DNA from: Francisella orientalis FNO12
GTDB lineage: Bacteria > Pseudomonadota > Gammaproteobacteria > Francisellales > Francisellaceae
Assembly (NCBI RefSeq): GCF_001042525.2
Contig: NZ_CP011921.2
Span: 1,240,001-1,304,000 of the forward strand
DNA length: 64,000 bases
Reading direction: 5' to 3'
The position numbers were made by a program, and so were the translations under genes. The notes beneath the pieces are model-generated. The model worked only from the letters and a program-made list of their open reading frames with translations. It was not told where the DNA came from and did no database searches. Below are positions 41,197 through 50,327 of the stretch, piece after piece. How positions within the stretch are numbered: the first letter of the stretch is position 1; every line of letters starts with the position of its first letter.

Positions 41197-41814
41197 TTGT
41201 TATTATATATAAAAAAGGATGATATCTATAGCGACATAGTTTGTATGATTCTTCTTATCAAAGGAGCTAATGCGAAGATTATAGATGTTTCTAAAGAAGA
41301 AAACTCAAAACACTTAGAAGAACTAAATATAATAACACCTAATGGCAATATTCCTACGCTTAGTACTGATGATTTTGCTGTTTATAGACTAAGTGTTATT
41401 ATAGAAGCTATAGAAGATTTGTATCCTTTTCCTCCAATGTTCCCAGTTTTTCCAAAGCAAAGAGCTAATGCAAGAATATTATTAGAATATGTTAATAAAA
41501 CATTTCTACAAAATATCATAAAATTGCAAGACTCAAATTTAACAGAAGAAGAAGCATCTGAGATAAAAGTGAAAATGCAAAAAGATATTATTAGCACTTA
41601 TAAGACTATTGTCAGTGAAAGAGAGGTAAATGCAGAAAGCAATCCAGATGCACAAAACATTAATGTTTTAACTCTTATTATAACTTTTGTTTTTTATTAC
41701 TTTATTAAGCTTAAGATTTCAATTCCTACGAAAGATAAGAACATTATCAAAGAAATCAAAGAACTTTTGAGTGAAGCTAATTTTATAAAAACGATTAAAG
41801 CACAAGGAGCTTGA
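41197..41814 (+). CDS. mglA: Macrophage growth locus protein A, SspA-type RNA polymerase regulator
   Basis: A 205-residue glutathione-S-transferase-fold protein recognised as MglA: YIKKDDIYSD, LNIITPNGNIPTLSTDD, LYPFPPMFPVFPKQRANAR. In Francisella, MglA pairs with SspA on RNA polymerase and, with PigR and ppGpp, activates the pathogenicity island genes. The start is TTG 41197 with a perfect AGGAGG at 41183-41188, 8 bases ahead. A start further upstream would lie inside rpsI. It occupies the ancestral sspA position after rpsI and is 1 bp from mglB. No terminator is seen after rpsI. Confidence 0.93.
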   Translation: MLLYIKKDDIYSDIVCMILLIKGANAKIIDVSKEENSKHLEELNIITPNGNIPTLSTDDFAVYRLSVIIEAIEDLYPFPPMFPVFPKQRANARILLEYVNKTFLQNIIKLQDSNLTEEEASEIKVKMQKDIISTYKTIVSEREVNAESNPDAQNINVLTLIITFVFYYFIKLKISIPTKDKNIIKEIKELLSEANFIKTIKAQGA

Positions 41815-41815
41815 T

Positions 41816-42223
41816 ATGGCTATGCTTAGAGCATATGTAGTCAAAGCTACATACAACTGGCTAGTTGATCACGGATTTACACCATATATTTTGGTTGATA
41901 CTGAGTATGAAGGTGTAGTCGTACCTAACAACTATATTGATGAAGATAACAAAATACTACTAGACTTGTCTCCTCAAGCTATACAGAACTTAGATATTGA
42001 TGATAACTATATTAGCTTCGATGCTACTTTTGATGGTGAACCAATATCCATTAATATTCCTATAGAATCTGTTTTAGAAGTTTTCTCTAAAGAAACTGAA
42101 CAAGGAATGTATGCTCGTGAATTCGGTTACGGAATCAATATTAATGAAGGTGAAGATGATGAAGCCGTTAATCCTAAAAAATTAGGCGAAGCAAACTCAG
42201 ACAATGTTCTTTCTCTAGATTAA
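41816..42223 (+). CDS. mglB: Macrophage growth locus protein B, SspB-like ClpXP adaptor homologue
   Basis: A 135-residue acidic protein of the SspB family. The folded half is residues 1-105 (RAYVVKATYNWLVDHGFTPY, DTEYEGVVVPNNYIDED, INIPIESVLEVFSKET), and a flexible acidic tail ends in SDNVLSLD. In E. coli SspB delivers ssrA-tagged proteins to ClpXP, and its tail end (the XB motif) binds ClpX; the short hydrophobic C-terminus here may do the same. Its start is 1 base after the mglA stop. The last bases overlap the end of the marR remnant on the other strand. Confidence 0.93.
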   Translation: MAMLRAYVVKATYNWLVDHGFTPYILVDTEYEGVVVPNNYIDEDNKILLDLSPQAIQNLDIDDNYISFDATFDGEPISINIPIESVLEVFSKETEQGMYAREFGYGININEGEDDEAVNPKKLGEANSDNVLSLD

Positions 42224-42676
42224 TCTTTTCTTTTATCATTATCTACTATACGCTCTAGATTACTAATTATCTCATCTAAGTTGCTTAGTGAAAATATCTA
42301 AATCTTTATTATCGATATGTCCTAAAGATTTTTGCCAATTTATATTTATAAAATCTTGAGTCCTAACTGAAAACTCCTTTCCTAACCGTGTTAAAGTAAA
42401 ACGTACAACTCTCTTATCTTGTGAGTCAATTTAGCGTTGCAATAATTTTTTAGATACTAAACTGTTAATAGCTCTAGTAATACTCTGAGGCTCACATCTC
42501 ATATAATTAGAAATATCAGATTTCGAAGGTCCATTTAGTCCCAAAGCAGCTAATAAAACAATAGCCTCAGTGTAAGTAAAATTTGTTTTTTCTAAATAGT
42601 TCATGAATATTTTATACCATAGGGCATTAATTCTTCTCCATTGCTAATTTAAACTTGTAAATTTATATAATGACAT
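42220..42676 (-). pseudogene. Decayed MarR-family regulator
   Basis: Reading the minus strand from ATG 42676 gives MSLYKFTSLN-stop-QWRRINALWYKIF, then the winged-helix core FTYTEAIVLLAALGLNGPSK, SDISNYMRCEPQSITRAINS, LVSKKLLQR-stop-IDSQDKRVVRFTLTRLG. A frameshift near 42285 leads into the natural end LDEIISNLERIVDN and a stop inside the mglB end. Two stops and one shift rule out a working protein. It shares its last bases with mglB and lies divergent to the decayed PAS and FUSC genes, a normal place for a MarR repressor of an exporter. Confidence 0.78.
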
Positions 42677-42776
42677 AAAAGAATATATTTTTTACTTACA
42701 ATTATATGGAGCATCGCGTTATATTTCAACCAATGATAATATGTCTTTCGTAATTATCTAACTAGTCTTAAAATAA

Positions 42777-43166
42777 GATCACATTAAATCAAAAACAAAT
42801 CTTACTTGACAAAGCTATCATGCAACAGAAATCACCTTTTTTATAAAAAATATTGATGGCAAATATATTTATATAAATCATCAAGCAGCCGCATTAGCAG
42901 ACTTAACTCTAGAAGATTTTATTGATTTTGATGACTCAGAAATTTTTGGGGCTGAAATTGGGGCTATATATCGAAAAAAAGATCAAGATATTATTGCTGG
43001 TAAAGATGTTAATCCTATTAATATTTTCACTGATAAAAAAGGTGTTACAAGAGCATATTTCATATTAAGACAACCTATCTATAATAAGGATAAAGTTATC
43101 GGAGTATCTGGAATTAGAGCTGACATAACTAACTTCATAGATAAGATTGTAGCAATCAAAATTTAG
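42777..43166 (+). pseudogene. Decayed stand-alone PAS-domain protein
   Basis: A PAS sensor domain: TEITFFIKNIDGKYIYINHQ, then LADLTLEDFIDFDDSEIFG, an internal IFTDKKGVTRAYFILRQPIY, and GVSGIRADITNFID at the end. It is open from 42810 to TAG 43164, but the upstream part in the same frame has TGA at 42807 and TAA at 42774 before any good start (ATG 42741 is a possible original start). No output domain follows. In intact form it might be a single-domain sensor or the N-terminus of a longer protein. Confidence 0.65.
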
Positions 43167-43171
43167 CTTAT

Positions 43172-44169
43172 ATGACAAAAAATATTTTCACAGATAAAAG
43201 AAGCTATATTTTGCTTCGACAATTACAGCTTCTATATTTTTTTCTAGCTTAAGCGCATCTTACCTTTACAATCATAAAACTCTACTTATGATTTGGGCTT
43301 TTGTTTTTGGAATATTTCTACCTTTTTATCGCTTTGGAAATACTAAGCTTGAACAAATCAAAAGCCTAACTACAAATACAATTCTAGCTCTAATAATGAT
43401 GCTTCTAGCATCTTTTGTTAGTTTGATAAATTCACCAATATTGCAAGAACTAGCTCGTGGAATTTTAGTTTTTTGTTGTCTATGTTCACAACGATATTTC
43501 AATGGTGGACGTATTTTAATCATATTCTTGATAGTATATATACTACTTTTTTTCTATCTTGATCCAATTCTATATGAGAATACCCTATTACCTTCTCTTA
43601 ATTCCTGCCTAACTGGACTACTAATAGGCTTCATATCAACTTCATTATTTACAATAATTATGCCAAGTGTTGATATCAAAACTACTACTATTAATAAGGG
43701 CTCATTTGTTTTTAAACAAGCTATTATTACTGTCCTTATAGTCTCTGTTTATATAACTGCTAGATTTATACATATAACCAATCCTGCTTGGATTTGCTAT
43801 TCTATAGTTATAGTATCTACAGGAAATTATATAATATCGATAAGAACATCTCTGCATCGATTAATTGGCACTCTCATTGGAGCTGCTATAGGCATTGTAT
43901 TATCACACTTTATTTTTGATAAGTATCCGTTAGCAATATACTTTTGCTTCATTTTCATTTTTCTTACATATTTTATGATTAATCATAATTATGGAGTTGG
44001 CATTGTTTTTGCAACAATTTGGTTAATTGCAGTATTTTATTTTCTCAAATCAGATATGACAGTAATCAGGTTTACTATAGCACAAATTTTTGACACTCTA
44101 ATAGGTATAGGTCTTAGAATATTTGCTGAATTCATACTACTTAAGAAACTCAGAAACGATAAACTATAA
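43172..44169 (+). pseudogene. FUSC-type aromatic/toxic compound exporter, frameshifted
   Basis: ATG 43172 (MTKNIFTDK) runs into a stop after about 26 codons. A one-base shift in the A-rich stretch 43196-43203 joins it to a frame reading LYFASTITASIFFSSLSASYL and the long open part (43288-44169). That part has about 10 hydrophobic helices and IRTSLHRLIGTLIGAAIGIV, the Arg-containing FUSC family loop. FUSC proteins export aromatic acids and similar compounds. A protein from ATG 43288 would lack the first helices. It overlaps the tail of the SSS gene by 20 bases on the opposite strand. Confidence 0.65.
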
Positions 44170-45424
44170 TTTTTTTTAAATATCCTAATACCACAGGTAA
44201 ATACCCAATCATAAAACTCAAAGGTATACACACAGTTGCCCAATAGAAAACAAAATCATCTTGATTAAAAACAAAATAACAACATAAAGCACTTATTACA
44301 CCTATAACAGTACTTAGAATAGCTCCTAATAAATTAGTCTTACTACCATAAAAGCCATATAGTAAACTAAATGCTAAGGCAGCTATAGGAATATTGAAAA
44401 GTAACATTTTATCAAGAACCTGATCTATAAAAGTATTGGCAAGTATATAGCTAAAAATTGCAATAATAATTACGGTAAGGATATTTTTCTGCTCGCTTTT
44501 ATTATCTTGAAAATGTACAGAACACATCGATGCCATAGTATTCCATAATGCTGCTATAGTTGTTAAAGCTATCATAAACATCATAAGATAAAATATCACT
44601 AACATAGGTTTACTAAAGAGATTTCGTACAATATATGAAAAGGCTTCGTCAGGATTGGTGGAACTAATCACACCTGCATATTTAGCCGTAGTATAGACAG
44701 CTATCAGATAAATCAAACTCACAATAAATGATGTAATCAGCACTGCATAAAATGCTACTTTCTTAGATTTAGCAGCAAATATTTTTTGTCCATACCATGG
44801 TGAAAGTATGTATGTAAATGCTGTAAGAATTGCTAGAGATATAGAAAAAGAAAATGGTAAGGTTAGTATTTGTGCATTATTAATACATCCAAATGCAGAA
44901 GCATCAGCATTATATACTGAATACCCTAAATATATAAGTAGAACTATAGATAATAAAAAGCTCAATTTATCTATTTTCACTATCACTAGTAGTCCATCTC
45001 TTATGGTAAATAACAACATTACACTACAAGCTACCCCACTTATTAACCAATGATTATAAGCAGGAAAAACCTCTTGTAGATAAATTGTAGTAGAATATAT
45101 AAAATTAGCTCCAAATCCTGTCATTGCAGTTAATAAACATAATGCTACTACCAATCCAAATACTGGATTATAACGTTGAGAAAAAAATTCAGAAACACTG
45201 ATTGCATCAAAGTTTTTCCACTTTTTAGCGACACTAAAAGAATAAAATAATAATCCAACTAAAAACACAATTCCTAGAGATAGTGCTGAGAATCCATATA
45301 CATATCCCAAGCTCGAGAAACCTATCAGAGTTGATACATTTAGCTCCGTCATTACAAGAGTAGCTGTAAGTGCAAAAAGTCCTAAACTCTTTCCTGCTGT
45401 ATAGTAATTTTCAGAGTTATTCAT
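44150..45424 (-). CDS. Sodium:solute symporter family protein
   Basis: A 424-residue membrane protein with about 11-12 helices and the SSS family look: NYYTAGKSLGLFALTATLVM at the N-terminus, then ISVSEFFSQRYNPVFGLVVAL and ILSPWYGQKIFAAKSKK. Solute unknown. It is short for the family, which usually has 13 helices and 450-550 residues; the N-terminus lacks the first helix, yet the start touches the rnhB stop directly. It is probably the last gene of the hpf-ptsN-trmJ-rnhB run. Confidence 0.8.
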   Translation of the reverse strand: MNNSENYYTAGKSLGLFALTATLVMTELNVSTLIGFSSLGYVYGFSALSLGIVFLVGLLFYSFSVAKKWKNFDAISVSEFFSQRYNPVFGLVVALCLLTAMTGFGANFIYSTTIYLQEVFPAYNHWLISGVACSVMLLFTIRDGLLVIVKIDKLSFLLSIVLLIYLGYSVYNADASAFGCINNAQILTLPFSFSISLAILTAFTYILSPWYGQKIFAAKSKKVAFYAVLITSFIVSLIYLIAVYTTAKYAGVISSTNPDEAFSYIVRNLFSKPMLVIFYLMMFMIALTTIAALWNTMASMCSVHFQDNKSEQKNILTVIIIAIFSYILANTFIDQVLDKMLLFNIPIAALAFSLLYGFYGSKTNLLGAILSTVIGVISALCCYFVFNQDDFVFYWATVCIPLSFMIGYLPVVLGYLKKIIVYRF

Positions 45425-45982
45425 TTATAACAATAGTTGAATTGGTTTATAGCTTTTTCTATGGATATCTAATACACCATATTTTCTTATATTTTTAAGA
45501 TGCTCTTTTGTTGGATAACCTTTATGCTTGGCAAAACCATATTGCGGATATAATCTATCATGCTCAAGACAAATATTATCTCTATGTACTTTTGCTAATA
45601 TCGAAGCTGCTGATATTTCTTGAATTTTTGAATCACCTTTCACAATAGCTTCTGAATTATAATCCCAGTCTGGTAATTTATTACCATCAACCAGCACTTT
45701 ATCAAATTGTTTTTTTAAATTATCTGCAACTTGATTCATAGCTTTGAGCGTTGCTTGAAGAATATTTAATTCATCAATTTGCTGAGGTGAAACTTCAACT
45801 ATTGTATATGCTTTTGCATGAGCAATTATTTGTTTATATAGTGATTGACGTTTTTTTTCTGTTAATTTTTTAGAGTCTGTAAGACCATCAATAATTTTTT
45901 CAGGATCTAATATTACTCCAGCTGCAACTACAGGTCCTGATAATGGTCCACACCCTGCTTCATCTATACCAAGTATAATCAT
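45425..45982 (-). CDS. rnhB: Ribonuclease HII
   Basis: A 185-residue enzyme with the HII signature IILGIDEAGCGPLSGPVVAAG (acidic residues Asp and Glu), LVDGNKLPDW, and GDSKIQEISAASILAKVHRD. It removes ribonucleotides and RNA primers from DNA. Its start overlaps the trmJ stop by 4 bases (ATGA type), so the two are coupled. Confidence 0.95.
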   Translation of the reverse strand: MIILGIDEAGCGPLSGPVVAAGVILDPEKIIDGLTDSKKLTEKKRQSLYKQIIAHAKAYTIVEVSPQQIDELNILQATLKAMNQVADNLKKQFDKVLVDGNKLPDWDYNSEAIVKGDSKIQEISAASILAKVHRDNICLEHDRLYPQYGFAKHKGYPTKEHLKNIRKYGVLDIHRKSYKPIQLLL

Positions 45983-46728
45983 TTTAACTTATCCAAATTA
46001 TCCAATGATGTCAAAAACCCCCTCAAAATATTAACCTCTTGACTCTCTAATTTAGATCTTTGAAAAAGTCTGCGTACTTTATCCATCACATGGCCAGGTT
46101 TCTCTTTATCCAAAAATCTAGATCGAAGCATACTATTTTCAAAATGTTGATATAACCCTTGTAACTCTTTGACAGAAGCTTTCTTATGCAGATGATTATA
46201 TTCAGGCACTTCTTTTAAATCACTAATCTCAACAGCTTGCTTATAAATCTCATAAGCTACTAGTTGTACTGCTTGAGCTAGATTAAGTGAAGTATATCCT
46301 TCATTTGACGGAATATACGCATGCACATTACTCATCAAAAGCTCTTCGTTTAAAAGTCCCTTTCTTTCTCTACCAAATAATATTGCTATTTTTTCATCAG
46401 ATTTTTGGATTTTATTAAGTATGTTTGTAGCTACTTTGGATATAGGTTCTATAGGCAGAGATACTCTACGCACTCTTGCACTAGTACCTACTACATAATC
46501 TATACCGTCAAGCGCTTCTTGAAGATTAGTCACAATCCTAGCACTTTTGACTACTTCTGTAGCATGACATGATAACGCTATAGCTTCATCATCTATACCT
46601 TTTTTAGGGTTAACTAGCCATAAATTTGTTAATCCCATATTCAGCATTGCTCTAGCTGTAGAACCTACATTGCCACTATGAGATGGCTCAACTAGAACTA
46701 TGCGTATATTATCAAATAAATCAGTCAT
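45979..46728 (-). CDS. trmJ: tRNA 2'-O-methyltransferase TrmJ (SpoU/TrmH superfamily)
   Basis: A 249-residue SPOUT methyltransferase. N-terminal RIVLVEPSHSGNVGSTARAM, ALFGRERKGLLNEEL-like IAILFGRERKGL and YTSLNLAQAVQLVAYEIY are the family's three motifs, and a C-terminal helical extension is typical of TrmJ rather than TrmL. TrmJ methylates position 32 of several tRNAs. It overlaps ptsN by 8 bases and rnhB by 4. Confidence 0.9.
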   Translation of the reverse strand: MTDLFDNIRIVLVEPSHSGNVGSTARAMLNMGLTNLWLVNPKKGIDDEAIALSCHATEVVKSARIVTNLQEALDGIDYVVGTSARVRRVSLPIEPISKVATNILNKIQKSDEKIAILFGRERKGLLNEELLMSNVHAYIPSNEGYTSLNLAQAVQLVAYEIYKQAVEISDLKEVPEYNHLHKKASVKELQGLYQHFENSMLRSRFLDKEKPGHVMDKVRRLFQRSKLESQEVNILRGFLTSLDNLDKLK

Positions 46729-47173
46729 TGTTCGTATTAATAATTAAATTATATAAATCCTCAGAACTTTCAGCTTGTTGGAAATATTGCTGGGTACGAT
46801 CTTCTTTCAAGTATAGTGCTAATTGCTTTAAAAGCTCCATATGAATAGCAGATATTTTATCAGGAAAAAAAACACCAACTGCTATTTTAATATCATCATC
46901 AATGGAGTCATCATAATAACTATTTTTTAATGTGACTATTATCAATCTAGTAGTCATAAGATTTTCAACTCGACAATGAGGAATATAAATATTCTTACCT
47001 ATATATGTATTACCCATTCTTTCACGTTTATAGATATTTTTTAGAACAAGATCCTCATCTATATCAGGATAATCAGATATTCTATTTGCAAAAAATTCAA
47101 TCAAACGTTTTTTTGATTCAATATTAAGATTTAAAATTATATCTTTTTTGTTTATTAGAGCTTTTAAGTTCAT
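46721..47173 (-). CDS. ptsN: PTS IIA-type nitrogen-regulatory protein
   Basis: A 150-residue PTS EIIA domain (type 2). The phosphorylated His lies in NIYIPHCRVENL, and the flanking ERMGNTYIGKN is typical. EIIA-Ntr proteins relay PTS phosphate for regulation rather than for sugar transport. Immediately downstream of hpf, the same order as hpf-ptsN in many proteobacteria, where rpoN is normally upstream; no rpoN is seen here. Confidence 0.85.
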   Translation of the reverse strand: MNLKALINKKDIILNLNIESKKRLIEFFANRISDYPDIDEDLVLKNIYKRERMGNTYIGKNIYIPHCRVENLMTTRLIIVTLKNSYYDDSIDDDIKIAVGVFFPDKISAIHMELLKQLALYLKEDRTQQYFQQAESSEDLYNLIINTNND

Positions 47174-47204
47174 GAACTAGATAGAAAGGTTATAAGTAGA
47201 ATAG

Positions 47205-47513
47205 TTATTCAGAATGGCTGGTAGCGTGGTTATCTCTTAATTTGTTTTTATGCTTCTTAATTTGACGAGCTAATTTATCTTCAAGCATGTCTATAGCTGC
47301 ATACAAATCCTTATCTTCAGCTTTTGCAACAAATTCGCTACCAGGAACCGTAACTATAGCTTCTGCAACTTGATGATCTTTTTCAACATCTAAGATCACT
47401 TTTGTTGAAGTAATATTGTCAAAATAATGCCCTACCTTTCCAACTTTCTCATTTACATAGTTTTTGATTGCATCAGTAACTTCAACATGTCTACCAGTAA
47501 TTTGAATATTCAT
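47205..47513 (-). CDS. hpf: Ribosome hibernation promoting factor (HPF short form)
   Basis: A 102-residue HPF/YfiA protein: [55 protein letters not shown]. It binds the 30S subunit in stationary phase. The long dimerising C-terminal domain of HPF-long is absent. It has an obvious promoter (see 47601-47628) and starts the hpf-ptsN-trmJ-rnhB run. Confidence 0.93.
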   Translation of the reverse strand: MNIQITGRHVEVTDAIKNYVNEKVGKVGHYFDNITSTKVILDVEKDHQVAEAIVTVPGSEFVAKAEDKDLYAAIDMLEDKLARQIKKHKNKLRDNHATSHSE

Positions 47514-47589
47514 ATAAACCTCCGGATTTTGAATACCACGCCCACAGAATTTTGTAGAGCCCTATTTTAATAACCACCTAAGTGATATA

Positions 47590-47628
47590 CTTGTACTCAT
47601 ATTATACAAGCTAAATACTATAAAGCAA
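47590..47628 (-). promoter_or_regulatory. hpf promoter with an inverted repeat over the -10 box
   Basis: On the minus strand TTGCTT (47623-47628), 16 bases, TATAAT (47601-47606) form a strong sigma-70 promoter about 90 bases before hpf. CTTGTA (47590-47595) and TACAAG (47605-47610) make a perfect 6-bp inverted repeat that overlaps the -10 and the likely start site, a position fit for a repressor. Confidence 0.55.
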
Positions 47629-47632
47629 AGCA

Positions 47633-47878
47633 ATGAACAATAATGTAAAACAAATTTTAGCCTCTATAAGTCTTATTGTAATAGCGTTTATATCGTTTAT
47701 TATTTTTGCGCCTTTATTTGTTTTTCTGATTATTTTCCTGATGATTTTTTCATTTTTTGTACGTAGAAAAATAATTAAAGAAAATCCTGATTTTTTTAGA
47801 CAATACACTAGCAAAAAAGGGCGAGTAATAGATCAAGAAGAAGATAACGAAAATAACTCAAATCACAAATTAAAATAA
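47633..47878 (+). CDS. Small membrane protein of unknown function
   Basis: An 81-residue protein with two close hydrophobic helices (residues about 8-24 and 26-42), a basic turn (RRKIIKENP) and a hydrophilic acidic tail (DQEEDNENNSNHKLK). No family recognised. It ends 2 bases before the mnmE start, so it is probably coupled to it, and it is divergent from hpf. The good spacing and clean frame support a real gene. Confidence 0.65.
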   Translation: MNNNVKQILASISLIVIAFISFIIFAPLFVFLIIFLMIFSFFVRRKIIKENPDFFRQYTSKKGRVIDQEEDNENNSNHKLK

Positions 47879-47880
47879 AA

Positions 47881-49233
47881 ATGTACACAAAAGATACTAT
47901 AGTTGCAATTGCAACTCCTCAAGGTAATGGTGGCATAGGTATAATACGTATTTCTGGCGTTGATGCTTTGTCAATAGCCAAAAAGCTCACAAAAAAGCGA
48001 CTCAAACCTAGGTATGCCACATTTTGTAATATTTATAGCACTAATGAGATTATAGATCATGGTATTGTAATATTCTTTAACTCCCCTAACTCATATACAG
48101 GTGAAAATGTCGTTGAAATACAAGCACATGGCAATCCTTTTATACTTAATTTAATAATTAAAGCTACATTAGAATATGGTGCTAGAATAGCTAATGCCGG
48201 TGAATTTACTGAAAGAGCCTTTCTAAACAATAAACTTGATTTGACTCAGGCTGAAGCTGTAGCAGATATTATTAATGCATCTTCAGAAACAGCAGCAAAA
48301 TCAGCAGCAAAATCTCTTCAAGGAGATTTTTCTAAAGAAATTAATAATCTTCTAGAAAAACTTATTTATCTACGAATGTACGTAGAAGCATCTATTAATT
48401 TTCCAGAAGAAGAAATTAACTTTTTAGAAGATCAAAAAATCCACAATAGCTTACAAGATATATATAAGACAATTCTCGATGTAAAAAATAGCTGCAAACA
48501 AGGAGCAATTCTTGTTGAAGGTATAACACTAATACTAGTGGGTAAACCCAATGCTGGTAAATCCAGTCTTTTAAATGCCTTAGCTGGTAAAGAGTCTGCT
48601 ATTGTGACATCCATAGCAGGTACAACTCGTGATATCGTTAAAGAGCATATCCAAATAAATGGTGTTCCAATGCATATTATCGATACTGCTGGATTACGTA
48701 GCAGCGACGATATTATCGAAAGCGAAGGGATTAAAAGAGCTATCAAAAAAATTCAAGAGGTAGATCAAATATTATTTGTAACTGATGACTATACAAATAG
48801 TCAGATTAAATTTAGTGATATAAAATATATAATTCCTGAATTTTACCATCAAATACCCAAAGATATAGATATTACTTATGTCCATAATAAAATAGATCTT
48901 CTTAAAGAAATACCTCTAAATCATGATAATCATATCTACATATCAGCTGAAAGTAATATTGGTATTGATAAACTAAAAGATCACATACTTGCTAAAGTTG
49001 GATATACTACTCAGAATGAGAGTATTTATACAGCTCGTGAAAGGCACGTCACAGCCATAGATAATGCATTTGATCATATCAAGCTTGCTAAGGAACAATT
49101 AGAGCTTGGTAATGGCGAGCTTTTAGCTGAAGAGTTATTAATAGTTCAAGAGTATCTTAACTCTATTACAGGAGAATTTAGTTCCGATGATTTATTAGGA
49201 GAAATCTTCTCAAGTTTCTGTATTGGTAAATAA
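47881..49233 (+). CDS. mnmE: tRNA modification GTPase MnmE (TrmE)
   Basis: A 450-residue enzyme with an N-terminal folate-binding domain (DTIVAIATPQGNGGIGIIRI), a helical domain, an inserted G domain with P-loop VGKPNAGKSSLLNAL, switch TSIAGTTRDIVKEH, DTAGLR and NKID, and the invariant C-terminal CIGK whose Cys is needed for activity. With MnmG it makes the 5-carboxymethylaminomethyl group on U34 of tRNAs. The final GK and the length are normal. Confidence 0.97.
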   Translation: MYTKDTIVAIATPQGNGGIGIIRISGVDALSIAKKLTKKRLKPRYATFCNIYSTNEIIDHGIVIFFNSPNSYTGENVVEIQAHGNPFILNLIIKATLEYGARIANAGEFTERAFLNNKLDLTQAEAVADIINASSETAAKSAAKSLQGDFSKEINNLLEKLIYLRMYVEASINFPEEEINFLEDQKIHNSLQDIYKTILDVKNSCKQGAILVEGITLILVGKPNAGKSSLLNALAGKESAIVTSIAGTTRDIVKEHIQINGVPMHIIDTAGLRSSDDIIESEGIKRAIKKIQEVDQILFVTDDYTNSQIKFSDIKYIIPEFYHQIPKDIDITYVHNKIDLLKEIPLNHDNHIYISAESNIGIDKLKDHILAKVGYTTQNESIYTARERHVTAIDNAFDHIKLAKEQLELGNGELLAEELLIVQEYLNSITGEFSSDDLLGEIFSSFCIGK

Positions 49234-49242
49234 AAAACTTTT

Positions 49243-49437
49243 TTATCGCATACTATTACTCTTAGCCATAGTAATGCTATCTTCAAACTGATCTCTAGTA
49301 ATAGGTTCATCAATATGTTTATTAGTCGTGACTGTTTTAACCCTACTACTCGTTACATTGAGCGAATTACCAGCTACAATCGCATATAGATTAATATTAA
49401 TAGCTAGCATAATAAAAGTTGTTAATATCTTCTTCAT
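49243..49437 (-). CDS. Small exported protein of unknown function, abutting the lysR gene
   Basis: A 64-residue protein with a short signal peptide (MKKILTTFIMLAININLYA), leaving a mature peptide of about 45 residues with no Cys, Thr/Ser-rich. Its ATG directly follows the LysR stop, so it is cotranscribed. No family recognised. It could be a structural or signalling peptide; nothing in the sequence decides. The mature part holds no obvious motif. Confidence 0.55.
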   Translation of the reverse strand: MKKILTTFIMLAININLYAIVAGNSLNVTSSRVKTVTTNKHIDEPITRDQFEDSITMAKSNSMR

Positions 49438-50319
49438 CTAATATTCCTGTAAACATACATCAATAAATTTAACAAACTCTTGTTCTAAATTATTTCTAAC
49501 TCGTGTTGCTCTTACCAAATAAAAATCAGTTCTACCAAAATAATAATCATCAAGTACTGGTAACACATTTAGTTTACTATTAGCAAAAATATCTAAGGTG
49601 TTAATAATCTTATTGCATTTAGTCGCTATATTAATATCACATATAGTGTTATTAAGAAACATATTCGGATTAATACTGACCTCTTTTTTAGAATCATCTT
49701 TCTCAGAGAAAGCTATCAATGTGGTCTGAAATTTATCATTATGCAAAAATCCAACTACATCATAACTTTCAAGATCTTCTAGTAAACTTGGCTGTCCATA
49801 TGTTTGAATATAATCTTGACTAGCGTATAGTTTATTTTTTGCTCTTACGAGAGTTTTTATAGTACAACTGCTAGTTATAGGTTTTTTTATAGTAATTGCG
49901 ATATCAATATCATCTTTAACCAAATCTATAATTCCTGCTGTGTAACTAAATACTAATTTAACATTAGGATAACGCGCATAAAAAATACCTAGCTTATCAG
50001 CAAGTATATTATCGAGAAAAAGTTTTGGTATACCTACCTTTAAAGTACCACTAATTTCTTTTGATTTATTCACTATCTGCTGGAGTGTCGTATTAGCTTG
50101 TCTCTCAATATCTTTAAAGCTCATATAAAATGACTCTCCATCCTCAGTCATTTCTATTAGGCCTCTTGAGTTCCGCTTTATTAGTTTCATATTCACAGAC
50201 TCTTCTAAGTTTTGAATTCTACGAGAAACAGTACTTTGCGAAACATTTAAATGCTTTGCTAACTCTGTAAAAGTACCTATATCAATAAGCTTTATAAAAA
50301 TATCATCAAAATTTATCAT
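49438..50319 (-). CDS. LysR-family transcriptional regulator
   Basis: A roughly 293-residue LysR regulator. The N-terminal winged helix reads FTELAKHLNVSQSTVSRRIQ with NLEESVNMKLIKRNSRG, and a type 2 periplasmic-binding fold senses the inducer. I use ATG 50319 (MINFDDIF); an in-frame ATG three codons earlier (50328) overlaps the operator-like motif. It is divergent from a decayed Ntn-hydrolase gene and keeps an intact frame while its neighbours decay. Its likely binding site is the element 50328-50388, repeated at 51526. Confidence 0.88.
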   Translation of the reverse strand: MINFDDIFIKLIDIGTFTELAKHLNVSQSTVSRRIQNLEESVNMKLIKRNSRGLIEMTEDGESFYMSFKDIERQANTTLQQIVNKSKEISGTLKVGIPKLFLDNILADKLGIFYARYPNVKLVFSYTAGIIDLVKDDIDIAITIKKPITSSCTIKTLVRAKNKLYASQDYIQTYGQPSLLEDLESYDVVGFLHNDKFQTTLIAFSEKDDSKKEVSINPNMFLNNTICDINIATKCNKIINTLDIFANSKLNVLPVLDDYYFGRTDFYLVRATRVRNNLEQEFVKFIDVCLQEY

Positions 50320-50327
50320 TACCCTCA

